Shown piece after piece: positions 26,157-34,374 of a DNA stretch of 58,659 nucleotides (within the stretch, counting starts at the first letter, position 1; every line of letters begins with the position of its first letter). Source of the DNA: Allopseudospirillum japonicum (GTDB taxonomy: Bacteria; Pseudomonadota; Gammaproteobacteria; Pseudomonadales; Halomonadaceae). Both the position numbers and the translations under genes were made by a program. The stretch is taken from contig NZ_FNYH01000012.1 of assembly GCF_900108915.1 (NCBI RefSeq), positions 1 to 58,659 on the forward strand, written 5' to 3'. A model generated the notes under the pieces. It was given only the letters and a program-made list of their open reading frames with translations, was not told the DNA's origin and searched no databases.

Positions 26157-26624
26157 TTACATTTGGCTCTGAAGATAATTAGCCTCGCCAATTAGCTTGA
26201 TTAAGCGTAATTGTTTTTCCAGCCAATATAAATGGTCTTCTTCTGTATCTGCAAGTAAGCCGAGGAGCATGTCGCGTGTTTGATAATCTTGGTGCGTTTC
26301 ACAGCAGGCAATGGCAGTACGTAATGCAGCAGCGACTTGATATTCTAACTGCAAATCGTTAGCGAGCATTTCTGCAACGGTTTCACCAGGATTGAGTTGA
26401 CGCGCCTTACTTAAATCTGGTTTAGCTTCCAAAAATAGCATCCGCTTGATAATACGGTCTGCATGATCTTTTTCTTCGTCCATTTCATGGTTAAGACGCT
26501 CATACAGTGCATTAAGGCCCATATCCTCATAATAGCGAGAATGAATAAAATACTGATCAATGGATGTTAGTTCACCTTCAAGTAAGGATTGTAATTGCTG
26601 AATCACTTCTGGATGGCCTTGCAT
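26157..26624 (-). CDS. bfr: Bacterioferritin subunit with ferroxidase site, lacking heme methionine
   Basis: A 155-residue bacterioferritin. The start at 26624 (MQGHPEV) follows AGAGGAA, although the frame is open upstream. Aligned by eye with E. coli Bfr, the ferroxidase ligands are present: Glu18, Glu51, His54 (EEKDHAD), the Glu in NDLQLEYQ, and Glu127/His130 (TEEDHLYW). The heme ligand Met52 is replaced by Lys. This is the iron-oxidising type of subunit in two-gene bacterioferritins, where a partner brings the heme. It lies 22 bp after that partner and is presumably in one operon with it. Confidence 0.92.
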   Translation of the reverse strand: MQGHPEVIQQLQSLLEGELTSIDQYFIHSRYYEDMGLNALYERLNHEMDEEKDHADRIIKRMLFLEAKPDLSKARQLNPGETVAEMLANDLQLEYQVAAALRTAIACCETHQDYQTRDMLLGLLADTEEDHLYWLEKQLRLIKLIGEANYLQSQM

Positions 26625-26646
26625 ATATTTTATTCCTCTTATTAGG

Positions 26647-27111
26647 TTATATTTGGCTTTGTAAATAATTCTGCTCACCAATATCAGCAAGCAGACTCAG
26701 TTGTGTTTCTAACCAATCAATATGTTCTTCACTGTGGTGTAGAATATGTTCTAAATGTTCGCGTGTTTGAAAATCTTGCAAACTTTCCACGTCTGCAATG
26801 GCAGTCACTAGGTCTTGTCTTAATTGTAACTCTAGCTGTAAATCATTTTTTAACGCTTCTACAGGGGTTTCTGCAATCAACAGCTTACCTAAAGCCTGCA
26901 AGTTTGGTAAGCCTTCTAATAATAGAAGGCGCTCAATCAAAGTATCTGCATCTTTCATAGCGCGAATAGAAGCTTTGTAAATAGGTTTTTCTAGGTTTTC
27001 TAGTCCCCAATTAGCCTGCATACGGGCATGTAAGAAATACTGATTAATTGCTGTGAGCTGTCCTTTGAGTACTCCATTAAGACAAGCATTAATTTTAGGA
27101 TCTAGCTTCAT
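26647..27111 (-). CDS. bfr: Bacterioferritin subunit keeping heme methionine, ferroxidase site degraded
   Basis: A 154-residue bacterioferritin, first of the pair. Compared by eye with E. coli Bfr, Met52 (heme axial ligand, in SIRAMKDAD) is kept. The ferroxidase ligands are largely lost: Glu18 is Gln, Glu51 is Ala, His54 is Asp and Glu127 is Ser, with only Glu94 and His130 retained. This is the complement of the second subunit. The two would form a mixed 24-mer shell with heme at their interface, as known for the two-subunit bacterioferritins of Neisseria and Magnetospirillum. It is divergent from bfd, which encodes the reductant for iron release. Confidence 0.92.
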   Translation of the reverse strand: MKLDPKINACLNGVLKGQLTAINQYFLHARMQANWGLENLEKPIYKASIRAMKDADTLIERLLLLEGLPNLQALGKLLIAETPVEALKNDLQLELQLRQDLVTAIADVESLQDFQTREHLEHILHHSEEHIDWLETQLSLLADIGEQNYLQSQI

Positions 27112-27290
27112 GCGTGTTTCCTCAAGAGGTGAATTTTTCAGTGATAAAAGAAATTTTTTAAATCAATTTAGATGCAGATTCTAGGTTGTTTTTGCGCTAA
27201 ATCAAGTTTTTTTTAAAATTTATTGTTATGAAATTAAGAATTAAAAGTTAAAAATTCTTTTGTGATAAAACTAGTGATTAAATATAGCGC

Positions 27291-27378
27291 TTGGGAATGT
27301 TTCTCAATACACTTCACTTTGATGAAAATCTAGTGTAGACTCATTCTCAACTAAACCTGATTCTCAAAGGAGAATATC
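27291..27378. promoter_or_regulatory. Iron-responsive control region between bfr and bfd (candidate Fur sites)
   Basis: The divergent gap holds repeated ATTCTC-type Fur half sites: GGGAATGTTTCTCAA (27293-27307), CATTCTCAA (27342-27350) and GATTCTCAAAGGAGAATATC (27359-27378). The last contains the perfect dyad ATTCTC-AAAG-GAGAAT, which covers the bfd ribosome binding site. Such GAGAAT repeats are usual in Fur-controlled bfd promoters. The call is by eye. Confidence 0.5.
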
Positions 27379-27379
27379 T

Positions 27380-27640
27380 ATGTACGTATGTATTTGTAAT
27401 GCAGTGACAGAAACAGATGTGCAAACGGCTATTGATGCAGGCTGCCGTGAATGGGAAGATTTACAAGAGGTTTTAGGTGTCGCGCAAGTGTGTGGTTGTT
27501 GTCAAGACAGTGCGCAAGCCTTATTAGCAGCAAGTGTATCAGCTGACGTTGCAACAGAGAAAATGCCCACTGTTTATGCGCAGGGTGCAAAAGCAATTGC
27601 GGAATTTGCCGTGAAAATTTGGCCGCCAGTGGCAGCTTAA
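27380..27640 (+). CDS. bfd: Bacterioferritin-associated ferredoxin
   Basis: An 86-residue [2Fe-2S] ferredoxin. The four cluster cysteines have the Bfd pattern: Cys4 and Cys6 (MYVCICNAV), Cys38 and Cys41 (VCGCC). Bfd docks on bacterioferritin near the heme and delivers electrons to release stored iron. The C terminus (about 55-86) is longer than in E. coli Bfd and unconserved. It is divergent from the two bfr genes, fitting opposite iron control (bfd on in iron starvation). AGGAG before the ATG sits inside a Fur-like dyad. Confidence 0.95.
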   Translation: MYVCICNAVTETDVQTAIDAGCREWEDLQEVLGVAQVCGCCQDSAQALLAASVSADVATEKMPTVYAQGAKAIAEFAVKIWPPVAA

Positions 27641-27658
27641 GATGTGCAATCTCTAAAT

Positions 27659-27687
27659 ACCCCCGTACCGATAAGAGGAACGGGGGT
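27659..27687. terminator. Hairpin between convergent bfd and NYN genes
   Basis: ACCCCCGT and ACGGGGGT make a perfect 8-bp stem with a 13-nt loop, in the 53-bp gap between convergent genes. There is no T run, but the G/C-rich stem and position fit a bidirectional terminator. The stem core is the same as that of the terminator at 301-326. Confidence 0.6.
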
Positions 27688-27693
27688 GAGTTG

Positions 27694-28950
27694 TTATAAG
27701 GTAGCGACAATTTTACTTGTTAAGGTGACATTGACGCCAAAGAGTTCGGCTAGAGCCTCTGGATTGAGCTCGTCCATATCATCGCTAACCATAACGGCAA
27801 TCATATTTTCAATGAATAAATCATCCCAAATACTTTTATCCAGTTGAATCCCTTTGATAACAGGATTATAGCGGTCAACGCCAAGTTCTACTTTAAATGC
27901 GAACTTTCGGAATATGCCATATAAAAGTTTAAAGACTACATTATCATCACACCAATCTAATTGCTGTGTTACCTGATCAGCAATGCTTGAAAGTCCAAGT
28001 GTTTCTCCTTTATCCACGGAAGAGTGAATAACATTTTCAGCGGCTAAATAAATTTGTTGTCTACGTTCAAAGGAAGGAAGTTCACATTTAAGCTTATTGC
28101 GAATATAACGTTTATAACCTTCTACAAGATTACCATCTTTGGCAATCAGATGGGTAATGTCTTCATTTTTTTCTAGCCATGTGAAGGCTTCATCTTGCAA
28201 TTCAATCAGAATATCACCGCCATGTGGGGTGGTTTGAATCAGTTTTTCTTCTTCCATGAGATCGGCTAAGCCGCGAAAACCTGTCAGCCCAATGAGACGT
28301 AGGTCAAAGTCAGGTCTTAATTGTTTGATCATTAGCATCAGGGCAGCCCCAACGGGTTTTTTACCTTTTTCACTTAAGGCTACCACGGCTTTACAAACTA
28401 AACGTTTATAATTGCGCATCAAGGCTTCATTATCACCGGCAGGTATATATCCTTGATCGAAAAAAGAAGTGTAATAAAAAAATTCATCAAAAGAGTTAAC
28501 ATAGTGTTTGTTGGTTGCTTCGATACTGGAGCCTATGCCAATAATGTTTTTACCTAGTTCCCTTAATTTAGCGACTAAAGGCATGTAATCTCGGTCGGAG
28601 GAAAAGATAGCAATCGTATCAATCGCAGGTTGTGCGTAACTGAGAGAAAGAGCGTCAACAACCAAACGGATATCAGCAGTATTTTTGTGGCGGCTTAAGT
28701 AGGGAATGTCTTCGAATTGAATATAATGTTGTTGCAGCATTCGCCGAATACGGTTCATCTTGTATTTATCTGTACAGGTGGAGACTAAATCACCAAAAGC
28801 ACGTCGGTAAACAATACGGCCATACTCAGAAAGTTTTTCTAATACAGGCTCAATATCAAACTCAAGTCCCTCCTCTGTTGCACTGATAATGACATTTTCG
28901 ATGTCGATAAAAATCGCAATATTATGACGGCTTTCTGTATCCATAAGCAT
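27694..28950 (-). CDS. NYN-domain RNase-like protein with OST-HTH/LOTUS domain
   Basis: A 418-residue protein. Residues about 10-150 form a NYN (PIN-like) nuclease domain with the acidic cluster Asp16, Asp93, Asp99, Asp119 and Asp121 (IFIDIENV, TADIRLVVDAL, FSSDRDY). Residues about 185-255 match an OST-HTH/LOTUS RNA-binding domain (VGAALMLMIKQLRPDFDL, GFRGLADLMEEE). The final 150 residues may hold a second such domain. Proteins of this LabA-like class are predicted metal-dependent RNases acting on structured or bound RNA; bacterial members are barely studied. It is monocistronic, and starts at ATG 28950 or 28944. Confidence 0.88.
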   Translation of the reverse strand: MLMDTESRHNIAIFIDIENVIISATEEGLEFDIEPVLEKLSEYGRIVYRRAFGDLVSTCTDKYKMNRIRRMLQQHYIQFEDIPYLSRHKNTADIRLVVDALSLSYAQPAIDTIAIFSSDRDYMPLVAKLRELGKNIIGIGSSIEATNKHYVNSFDEFFYYTSFFDQGYIPAGDNEALMRNYKRLVCKAVVALSEKGKKPVGAALMLMIKQLRPDFDLRLIGLTGFRGLADLMEEEKLIQTTPHGGDILIELQDEAFTWLEKNEDITHLIAKDGNLVEGYKRYIRNKLKCELPSFERRQQIYLAAENVIHSSVDKGETLGLSSIADQVTQQLDWCDDNVVFKLLYGIFRKFAFKVELGVDRYNPVIKGIQLDKSIWDDLFIENMIAVMVSDDMDELNPEALAELFGVNVTLTSKIVATL

Positions 28951-29204
28951 AAAAGATTCAATAAAATTAGGTTAATAGTTTAAGTCCAATATAAAAAGCA
29001 AGTGGCTATTTTCCTGCAAAAGCCTAGGCCAATTTTGCCTAAAATACCTTGCGATAGCTCAGCTAAAGTAGGCTGAAAAGTATAAAAGCCTAACACCTTA
29101 AGTGCTTTCAGAGTATTGCATACCCTTGGCGACTTGTCGCCCCATGCGTGCATCCTCAGGTCGATAGTTGCATTCTGTGGCGGAGCTTCCTACAATCGGC
29201 GCCG

Positions 29205-29405
29205 CTTTAAGGTGATATGCACTGTATATCTTAAACGGGAAGCTGGGTGAAAAGCCCACACTGCCCCCGCAACGGTAACTTTGTTCGCTTAGATAATAGG
29301 AAAACGCCACTGTAACTTATGGTCGTTTGTATGGCTGGGGTTATGGGAAGGTAAACTAAGCAGAGGCTGGGGTGGCCTCGCAAAGCAGTCCGGAGACCGG
29401 CCTTA
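29205..29405 (+). ncRNA. Cobalamin (AdoCbl) riboswitch
   Basis: The leader of btuB contains the conserved cobalamin aptamer elements: AACGGGAAGCTGGGTGAAAA, then GCCCACACTGCCCCCGCAACGGTAA, and the B12 box AGTCCGGAGACCGGCC at 29387-29402. The long spacing between the two parts fits a class I aptamer. Bound cobalamin should repress btuB and btuM by blocking translation or elongation. The 250 bp before it, back to the NYN gene, hold no gene; the short palindrome GGCGACTTGTCGCC is near 29127. Boundaries are approximate. Confidence 0.93.
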
Positions 29406-29485
29406 GAGTATAAAATGACACAAGATAAGCGTGTATTTTATCCTATCCAAGAGAAGTGCGGGTGGCACTTGTCCTTGTTTTGTAG

Positions 29486-31330
29486 ATGAATCTGATGCCA
29501 AAGATAAAATCCTTACCCTTTTGGGGGCTGACGTTTGCCTCCTGTCTTTTACCTGTTGGTTTTGCACAAGCGCAACCAGAACTACGTTTAGTGGTGACAG
29601 CAAATCGCACCGCGACCCCTGTCAATCAAAGCCTTGCGGCTGTGACTGTGATTGACCGAGAAACACTTGCCAATGCACAAACCAGCCTGTTGACCGAAGT
29701 GTTGCAAGCACAAGCAGGGCTTGATATTTCCGCTAACGGCGGCTATGGCAAGCCGAGTTTTATTTATTTGCGTGGTACAGCGTCAGATCACACCTTGATT
29801 CTGGTTGATGGCGTGAAAATCAACTCGGCAACAACAGGGACGGCAAATTTAGATGATATTCCGATCGATCAAATCGAACGTATTGAAATCGTACGTGGCC
29901 CTAAATCGAGTTTATATGGTTCTGAGGCGATTGGTGGGGTCATTCAAATTTTCCGTCGTCAGCCAAAAAATCAAGTACAACCAAGGTTGCAATGGCAGCA
30001 AGGTAGTCATCATACGCAAGCGTTAAGTGCAGGGGTTGGCGGGCGCACGGGTAAAGCTTGGTTTGATATTAGTGCACAGCACTGGGACAGCCAAGGTTAT
30101 GATGTTTGCCGCACACAAACGGAAATGGCAGGCTGTTATACGGATGAAGCGGATGCAGATGGCTACCAGAGGGTGAGTGGGCGTGTGCAATTTGGTTATG
30201 CGTGGAGCCTAGCGACTCAAGTACAGTTAGAAGCTAGTTATACCCAAGGTGAAAATGCTTACGACGGCGGGTTTAGTAACCAAGGGCATCTAAGACAAAC
30301 TTTGTTGCAAATGGCGTTTGAACATGCTGCGACTGAGCGTTGGCATCATACTTTGCGTGCTGGGCGTTATTCGGATCAAGCAGACGAAGCAAAAGATGGT
30401 GTATTCAATAGCCAATTTTATACGCATCGCGAACAGCTCAATTGGACACAAACGTATCAAGTACACCCAAACCATAAGCTGACCGCTGGGGTGGATTATC
30501 AACAAGAAAATATTGATAGCTTAGTGAGTTATGCACAAAAATCGCGTGATATTTGGGGTCTATTTGCGCAATATGAGGGGCAAGCAGGTGCGCAAGATTG
30601 GCAACTAAGTGCGCGTTATGATGATTATGATCGTTTGGATCAAGAGGTGACCGGGGGAATCGCTTGGGGTTATCGCTTTAGCCCTCAACTGAAAACCTAT
30701 TTAAGCTATGCTACGGCTTATAAAGCACCAAGTTTTAATGAATTGTATTATCCTAACTATGGTAATGCACATTTAGCAGCGGAGACTTCCAAAAGTGCAG
30801 AATGGGGGTTTAAAGGAGCGCTGGCACGTTGGCAATGGCAAGCTGCCTTGTATGAAACACGTATTAATGACTTGATTACGTATGATGCTTTCACGCAAGC
30901 AGCTGCGAATGTTGATCAGGCGAAAATTCGCGGTCTTGAGTTAAGCACGCAAAGGCGCTGGCTGCATTGGCAGCTCCAAACCTCATTGGCTTGGGTAGAT
31001 ACACAACAAAAAACAGGCGTGTATACTGGTAAAGAACTGGCGCGCCGTGCCCCAGCAAGTGCGCGTGTAGATTTAGATTATTACGGTGAGCGCTATCGCC
31101 TTGGTGCGACTGTCAGCGCGTATCAAAGACGTTATGAAGATAGCGCCAATCAAGTGCGTTTAGGGGGGTATGGTGTTGCGGATGTACGTGCGAGTTATCA
31201 GATACGCCCAGATTGGCATTTAGGGACACGGATCGCCAATGTGTTCGATAAGCACTATGAAACAGCCCATTATTACAATATGCCAGGCCGCACTTGGTGG
31301 CTCAGCTTAGAATACCGCCCCCAGATGTAA
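29486..31330 (+). CDS. btuB: TonB-dependent cobalamin receptor BtuB
   Basis: A 614-residue outer-membrane receptor. A signal peptide (about 1-29, ending AQAQ) is followed by a TonB box (LRLVVTANR), a plug domain (about 45-155 with IYLRGTASDHTLILVDGVKI and VRGPKSSLYGSEAIGG), and a 22-strand barrel ending in WWLSLEYRPQM. Length and plug match BtuB. The upstream cobalamin riboswitch and downstream btuM identify the substrate as a corrinoid. It should be energised by a TonB complex, plausibly the one encoded at 8.5-13.2 kb. Starts at 29486 and 29495 are both possible, with weak ribosome binding sites. Confidence 0.95.
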   Translation: MNLMPKIKSLPFWGLTFASCLLPVGFAQAQPELRLVVTANRTATPVNQSLAAVTVIDRETLANAQTSLLTEVLQAQAGLDISANGGYGKPSFIYLRGTASDHTLILVDGVKINSATTGTANLDDIPIDQIERIEIVRGPKSSLYGSEAIGGVIQIFRRQPKNQVQPRLQWQQGSHHTQALSAGVGGRTGKAWFDISAQHWDSQGYDVCRTQTEMAGCYTDEADADGYQRVSGRVQFGYAWSLATQVQLEASYTQGENAYDGGFSNQGHLRQTLLQMAFEHAATERWHHTLRAGRYSDQADEAKDGVFNSQFYTHREQLNWTQTYQVHPNHKLTAGVDYQQENIDSLVSYAQKSRDIWGLFAQYEGQAGAQDWQLSARYDDYDRLDQEVTGGIAWGYRFSPQLKTYLSYATAYKAPSFNELYYPNYGNAHLAAETSKSAEWGFKGALARWQWQAALYETRINDLITYDAFTQAAANVDQAKIRGLELSTQRRWLHWQLQTSLAWVDTQQKTGVYTGKELARRAPASARVDLDYYGERYRLGATVSAYQRRYEDSANQVRLGGYGVADVRASYQIRPDWHLGTRIANVFDKHYETAHYYNMPGRTWWLSLEYRPQM

Positions 31331-31360
31331 ACAGGGTTTGAATCAACGAGGAGATCCATT

Positions 31361-31966
31361 ATGTTCAATTGGCTGACTGCGCAAGATGCGCGTGCGTTAG
31401 CGCCAGCTCCTAAGAGACTACCGATTCAAGAAGGCTATATTTTGGTCGGCTTTTTGGCTCTTATCTTATTAACGCGCGGTCATCATCTTGCGACAACTTG
31501 GATGTTGCCTGATGCCTCTTGGGCCTTGTTTTTTGCTGCAGGTTTTTTCTTATCTGTGTCAGCACAAGGCATTTTATTATTGGCGGCGGTCGCGATTGAT
31601 GCGTATGCCGTTGGCTGGGCTGGTGTGAGTGATTTTTGTATCACATGGGCCTATGCTGCGTTATTTGTTGCTTACAATGTGTTGTGGTTGGCTGGCCGTT
31701 TGGCGGCTCAGGCAAGGTCTCGCTTACAAGTAGGTGGGTATGCGATCTTAGGTGCAAGCGTGTGTGAGTTGGTCTCCAGTGGCAGTTTTTATTGGTGGTC
31801 TGGGTACTTTGAGCCTTCTTGGCAAGCATTTCCCCAACATATTGCGACCTACTATGCACAAAGTTTAGGGATATTCTGCTTTTATGTGGTCTTAGGTGCT
31901 GCTTTATTGCAGGTATGGAAGAAGCTTGATGCTCAAATCAACTTGATAAGATCTTCACATCCTTAG
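31361..31966 (+). CDS. btuM: BtuM-type cobalamin inner-membrane transporter
   Basis: A 201-residue protein with about six membrane segments, 30 bp after btuB. It fits BtuM, a solitary ECF S-component-like protein that carries cobalamin across the inner membrane. The residues I recall as functional in Thiobacillus denitrificans BtuM (His28, Asp67, Cys80, Tyr85) have exact counterparts with a uniform +13 shift: His41, Asp80, Cys93 and Tyr98. The Cys is proposed to coordinate cobalt during decyanation. No btuCDF genes are in the window, so BtuM may be the main inner-membrane route. AGGAGAT precedes the ATG and a terminator follows. Confidence 0.88.
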   Translation: MFNWLTAQDARALAPAPKRLPIQEGYILVGFLALILLTRGHHLATTWMLPDASWALFFAAGFFLSVSAQGILLLAAVAIDAYAVGWAGVSDFCITWAYAALFVAYNVLWLAGRLAAQARSRLQVGGYAILGASVCELVSSGSFYWWSGYFEPSWQAFPQHIATYYAQSLGIFCFYVVLGAALLQVWKKLDAQINLIRSSHP

Positions 31967-31980
31967 CCCTCCTATGAATC

Positions 31981-32012
31981 AACAGCGAAACGAAAAGCTT
32001 CGCTGTTTTTTT
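31981..32012 (+). terminator. Intrinsic terminator after btuM
   Basis: AACAGCGAA pairs with TTCGCTGTT around a 9-nt loop, followed by a run of T. It lies 15 bp past the btuM stop. Confidence 0.92.
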
Positions 32013-32038
32013 GCTTTATTAAATAAGAGTATTTTTAT

Positions 32039-32392
32039 ATGCATTGGATTAAAAATAACTTGCGCAAAGCTTTAGTTTTGGCAGTGATCAGCGGCTTCAT
32101 TCTCAGCCGACTGATAATCCAGCCCGCCCCCGAAGGCGTTTTATACATCACTTTTAACAATGCCAGTCAGCAAGTCGTGCAACAAATTCATATCAACTTT
32201 GGCAATGCCGACAGCCAAAGTGATCTGCGGATCTTTCGTTTGGCTGCTGGGGAAAAGCGTTTAGTGCCTTTATTGCATGCGCCAGCACAGGGCTTTAATG
32301 TGGAAGTGACCTATGCTGACGGTACCCAGCAAGCTTTTTGTGCCAACCGTGGACAAGAAGGTTGGCACCAGCAGGTGATCTTAACCCCCTAA
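32039..32392 (+). CDS. Small membrane-anchored protein of unknown function
   Basis: A 117-residue protein with a basic N terminus and one hydrophobic segment (about 11-29), so it is either anchored in the inner membrane or exported. The rest is predicted periplasmic: GVLYITFNNASQQVVQQIHI, then beta-rich sequence and a single Cys (AFCANRG). I do not recognise the family. It follows the btuM terminator, so it is separately transcribed. Its stop overlaps the convergent phosphatase gene by 4 bp. Confidence 0.65.
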   Translation: MHWIKNNLRKALVLAVISGFILSRLIIQPAPEGVLYITFNNASQQVVQQIHINFGNADSQSDLRIFRLAAGEKRLVPLLHAPAQGFNVEVTYADGTQQAFCANRGQEGWHQQVILTP

Positions 32393-34323
32393 TCTTGATA
32401 GGCGGGGGTAAATTCGATGAGCTCGCCATCACTACGCAATACACCAATATAAGCCGGAGCACCTTCAGGGGTTAAGCGTAATACGCCCACACCACTGGTA
32501 TTTAATAGGCGCTCACTGGAGCGTCTTTGTTCGTGTTCCGGTGTGCGTGCATGGATACGCATAAAATGGCGCTTAGTTAAATAATTCAGGGGGGAGCGGC
32601 TGGCATATAAGCGGGTATTGAGTGGGTCTAAAACACTGAGTAATTTATGCGGGAATTCATTCTTAAAACCACTGGCAGTAATTTGCCAAATATGTGGGCT
32701 ATTTTTACGGCGTTTAAGCTGAATATCATACGCAAAGGAGTAATGTACATCGCCCGATAGGACAATAAAGTTCTGTGGTGTTTGTGGATGGGTAAAAATA
32801 TTTAACATCACATGCGCTGCTCCTGGATGGGCCATCCAGTTTTCCGCATCTACCATTAAGGCATACCCTAAGGTAGTAAAAATGCGCTGGACATTTTCAA
32901 TCAGCTTTACCCCAAAAATAGGTGCGGGTGAGACCAAAATCACCGCATCTTGGCCAATTAAATCAGCTTGTAATTGACTCAAAGCTTCCCAATCCATTAA
33001 GCCAGAAGGCTGATGAGGTTCACTTTCTGACCACCAGCGCTGTGTTCGTGTATCGAGTACACGGATTTTGGGTTGCGTCTCAATTTGATAATCCCAAGCC
33101 TCCCAAGCGAAAACCGCTTGTAAAACTTGATTGTGGTGTTCTGGTGTTGGTGCTTTCGCATAACGTGCAAACTGAGCATACCAGGTTGCGGGGTATTTTT
33201 CGGGTGCATTCCCCCATCCTTGGAAGATCCAGTAAGCCATTAAAGAGTTGCCGATAATTTGTCGCGAAAACGGATTTTCGTGCGCAGTTTCTTCCCAAGC
33301 GCGGGTTAAATTCCAGTCATCGGTGACATCATGATCATCAAAAATCATATAAGTGGGGATATGCGCTAATAAGCGTTGGACTTGCGCTAAGCCTTGAATA
33401 AATGGCTGTAAAAGGCGTAATTCTTGTTTAAACTGGCGACGAAAAGGTTTGGGAATAGGCTGTAAATCCCAGTGAATACTTGACCATAACTGGGGGGACC
33501 AAACGAGCAAATACATAGCGGCTAATTCAGCAAAGGTTACCAAATGATTATGGGCTTGATCACTGGTAAAAATCGGTTTTTCGACCCCCTTAAAGAAAGA
33601 TTCTTTTAAAGCCTTGGAGCTTTGTGGCAACAACTTCTCGCGCTGATAATAATTGAGTGGGCTGGTATGAAGGGCCTGGCTATTTTCAACACAAGCGCCT
33701 GAAAAGACCTCTGCATGCAAATCCAAATGGGCAATCACTTGGATAATGGCTTGTAGCATAGGACCGCACACATCATCGGCATAAATTTGATCGCCACTCA
33801 TTAAAAAAAGATTTGGTCTAGCGTGATCAGAGGTGATACTTTGCGCTAAGTAAGCGTCGGCGGCCACTAAGGCATCTGCACAAGGTGCATGTGGCTTGCG
33901 ACAGGAACCGTGCAGAACCTCGGTTAGCTCAGTGCTCAGGTAAAAACTGGGGAGTCTTTGTTGCGGGTACACAAGGTGTGGTAGCAGATGGACTAGACCT
34001 TGTGCTGGACCGAGTTGACCGCTGGCTAAATCTAGAGGCTTAAAACTTAAATCATAAAAATAAAGTGCCTGCTCGGTTAAATGGGGCGTGCACGGATAGT
34101 CAATGAAGTGAACATAGGCTTTTTTACCTAGAGGTAAAATGCGTACATGCGCTGCTGTGAGTGGGCTTTGCTGCTGCACCTGATGATGTGCATCATAGAT
34201 AGAGAGGGTGAGCTGGCAAGGCTGGCTAGTGACCAACCAAAGACAAAAGCGTTTTGGAGTCGCTTGGCGTATTAAAGGGCCTGCAAGTATCAAAGGCAGG
34301 TTGCTAGTCTCTATATCCTTCAA
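32389..34323 (-). CDS. PhoD-like metallophosphatase
   Basis: A 644-residue protein with a PhoD-like metallophosphatase domain. Metal-binding motifs are FLMSGDQIYADD (from about residue 173), IFDDHDVTDDWN in the middle and VLSGDVHYSFAYD near the C terminus. The N-terminal 130 residues form a beta domain. Unlike classical PhoD, I see no Tat signal peptide, so it is likely cytoplasmic. Substrates of this subgroup are not well known; a phosphodiester or phospholipid head group is possible. It is monocistronic and divergent from truC. Confidence 0.85.
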   Translation of the reverse strand: MKDIETSNLPLILAGPLIRQATPKRFCLWLVTSQPCQLTLSIYDAHHQVQQQSPLTAAHVRILPLGKKAYVHFIDYPCTPHLTEQALYFYDLSFKPLDLASGQLGPAQGLVHLLPHLVYPQQRLPSFYLSTELTEVLHGSCRKPHAPCADALVAADAYLAQSITSDHARPNLFLMSGDQIYADDVCGPMLQAIIQVIAHLDLHAEVFSGACVENSQALHTSPLNYYQREKLLPQSSKALKESFFKGVEKPIFTSDQAHNHLVTFAELAAMYLLVWSPQLWSSIHWDLQPIPKPFRRQFKQELRLLQPFIQGLAQVQRLLAHIPTYMIFDDHDVTDDWNLTRAWEETAHENPFSRQIIGNSLMAYWIFQGWGNAPEKYPATWYAQFARYAKAPTPEHHNQVLQAVFAWEAWDYQIETQPKIRVLDTRTQRWWSESEPHQPSGLMDWEALSQLQADLIGQDAVILVSPAPIFGVKLIENVQRIFTTLGYALMVDAENWMAHPGAAHVMLNIFTHPQTPQNFIVLSGDVHYSFAYDIQLKRRKNSPHIWQITASGFKNEFPHKLLSVLDPLNTRLYASRSPLNYLTKRHFMRIHARTPEHEQRRSSERLLNTSGVGVLRLTPEGAPAYIGVLRSDGELIEFTPAYQD

Positions 34324-34374
34324 ATTGGAAACTCCTAACCGATTAAATCAAGCAAAAAGCGGCATCTGTCTTAA

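Noticed and set aside
29098-29310. 70-codon minus-strand frame upstream of btuB
   Set aside because: It runs through the cobalamin riboswitch and has no ribosome binding site or family resemblance.
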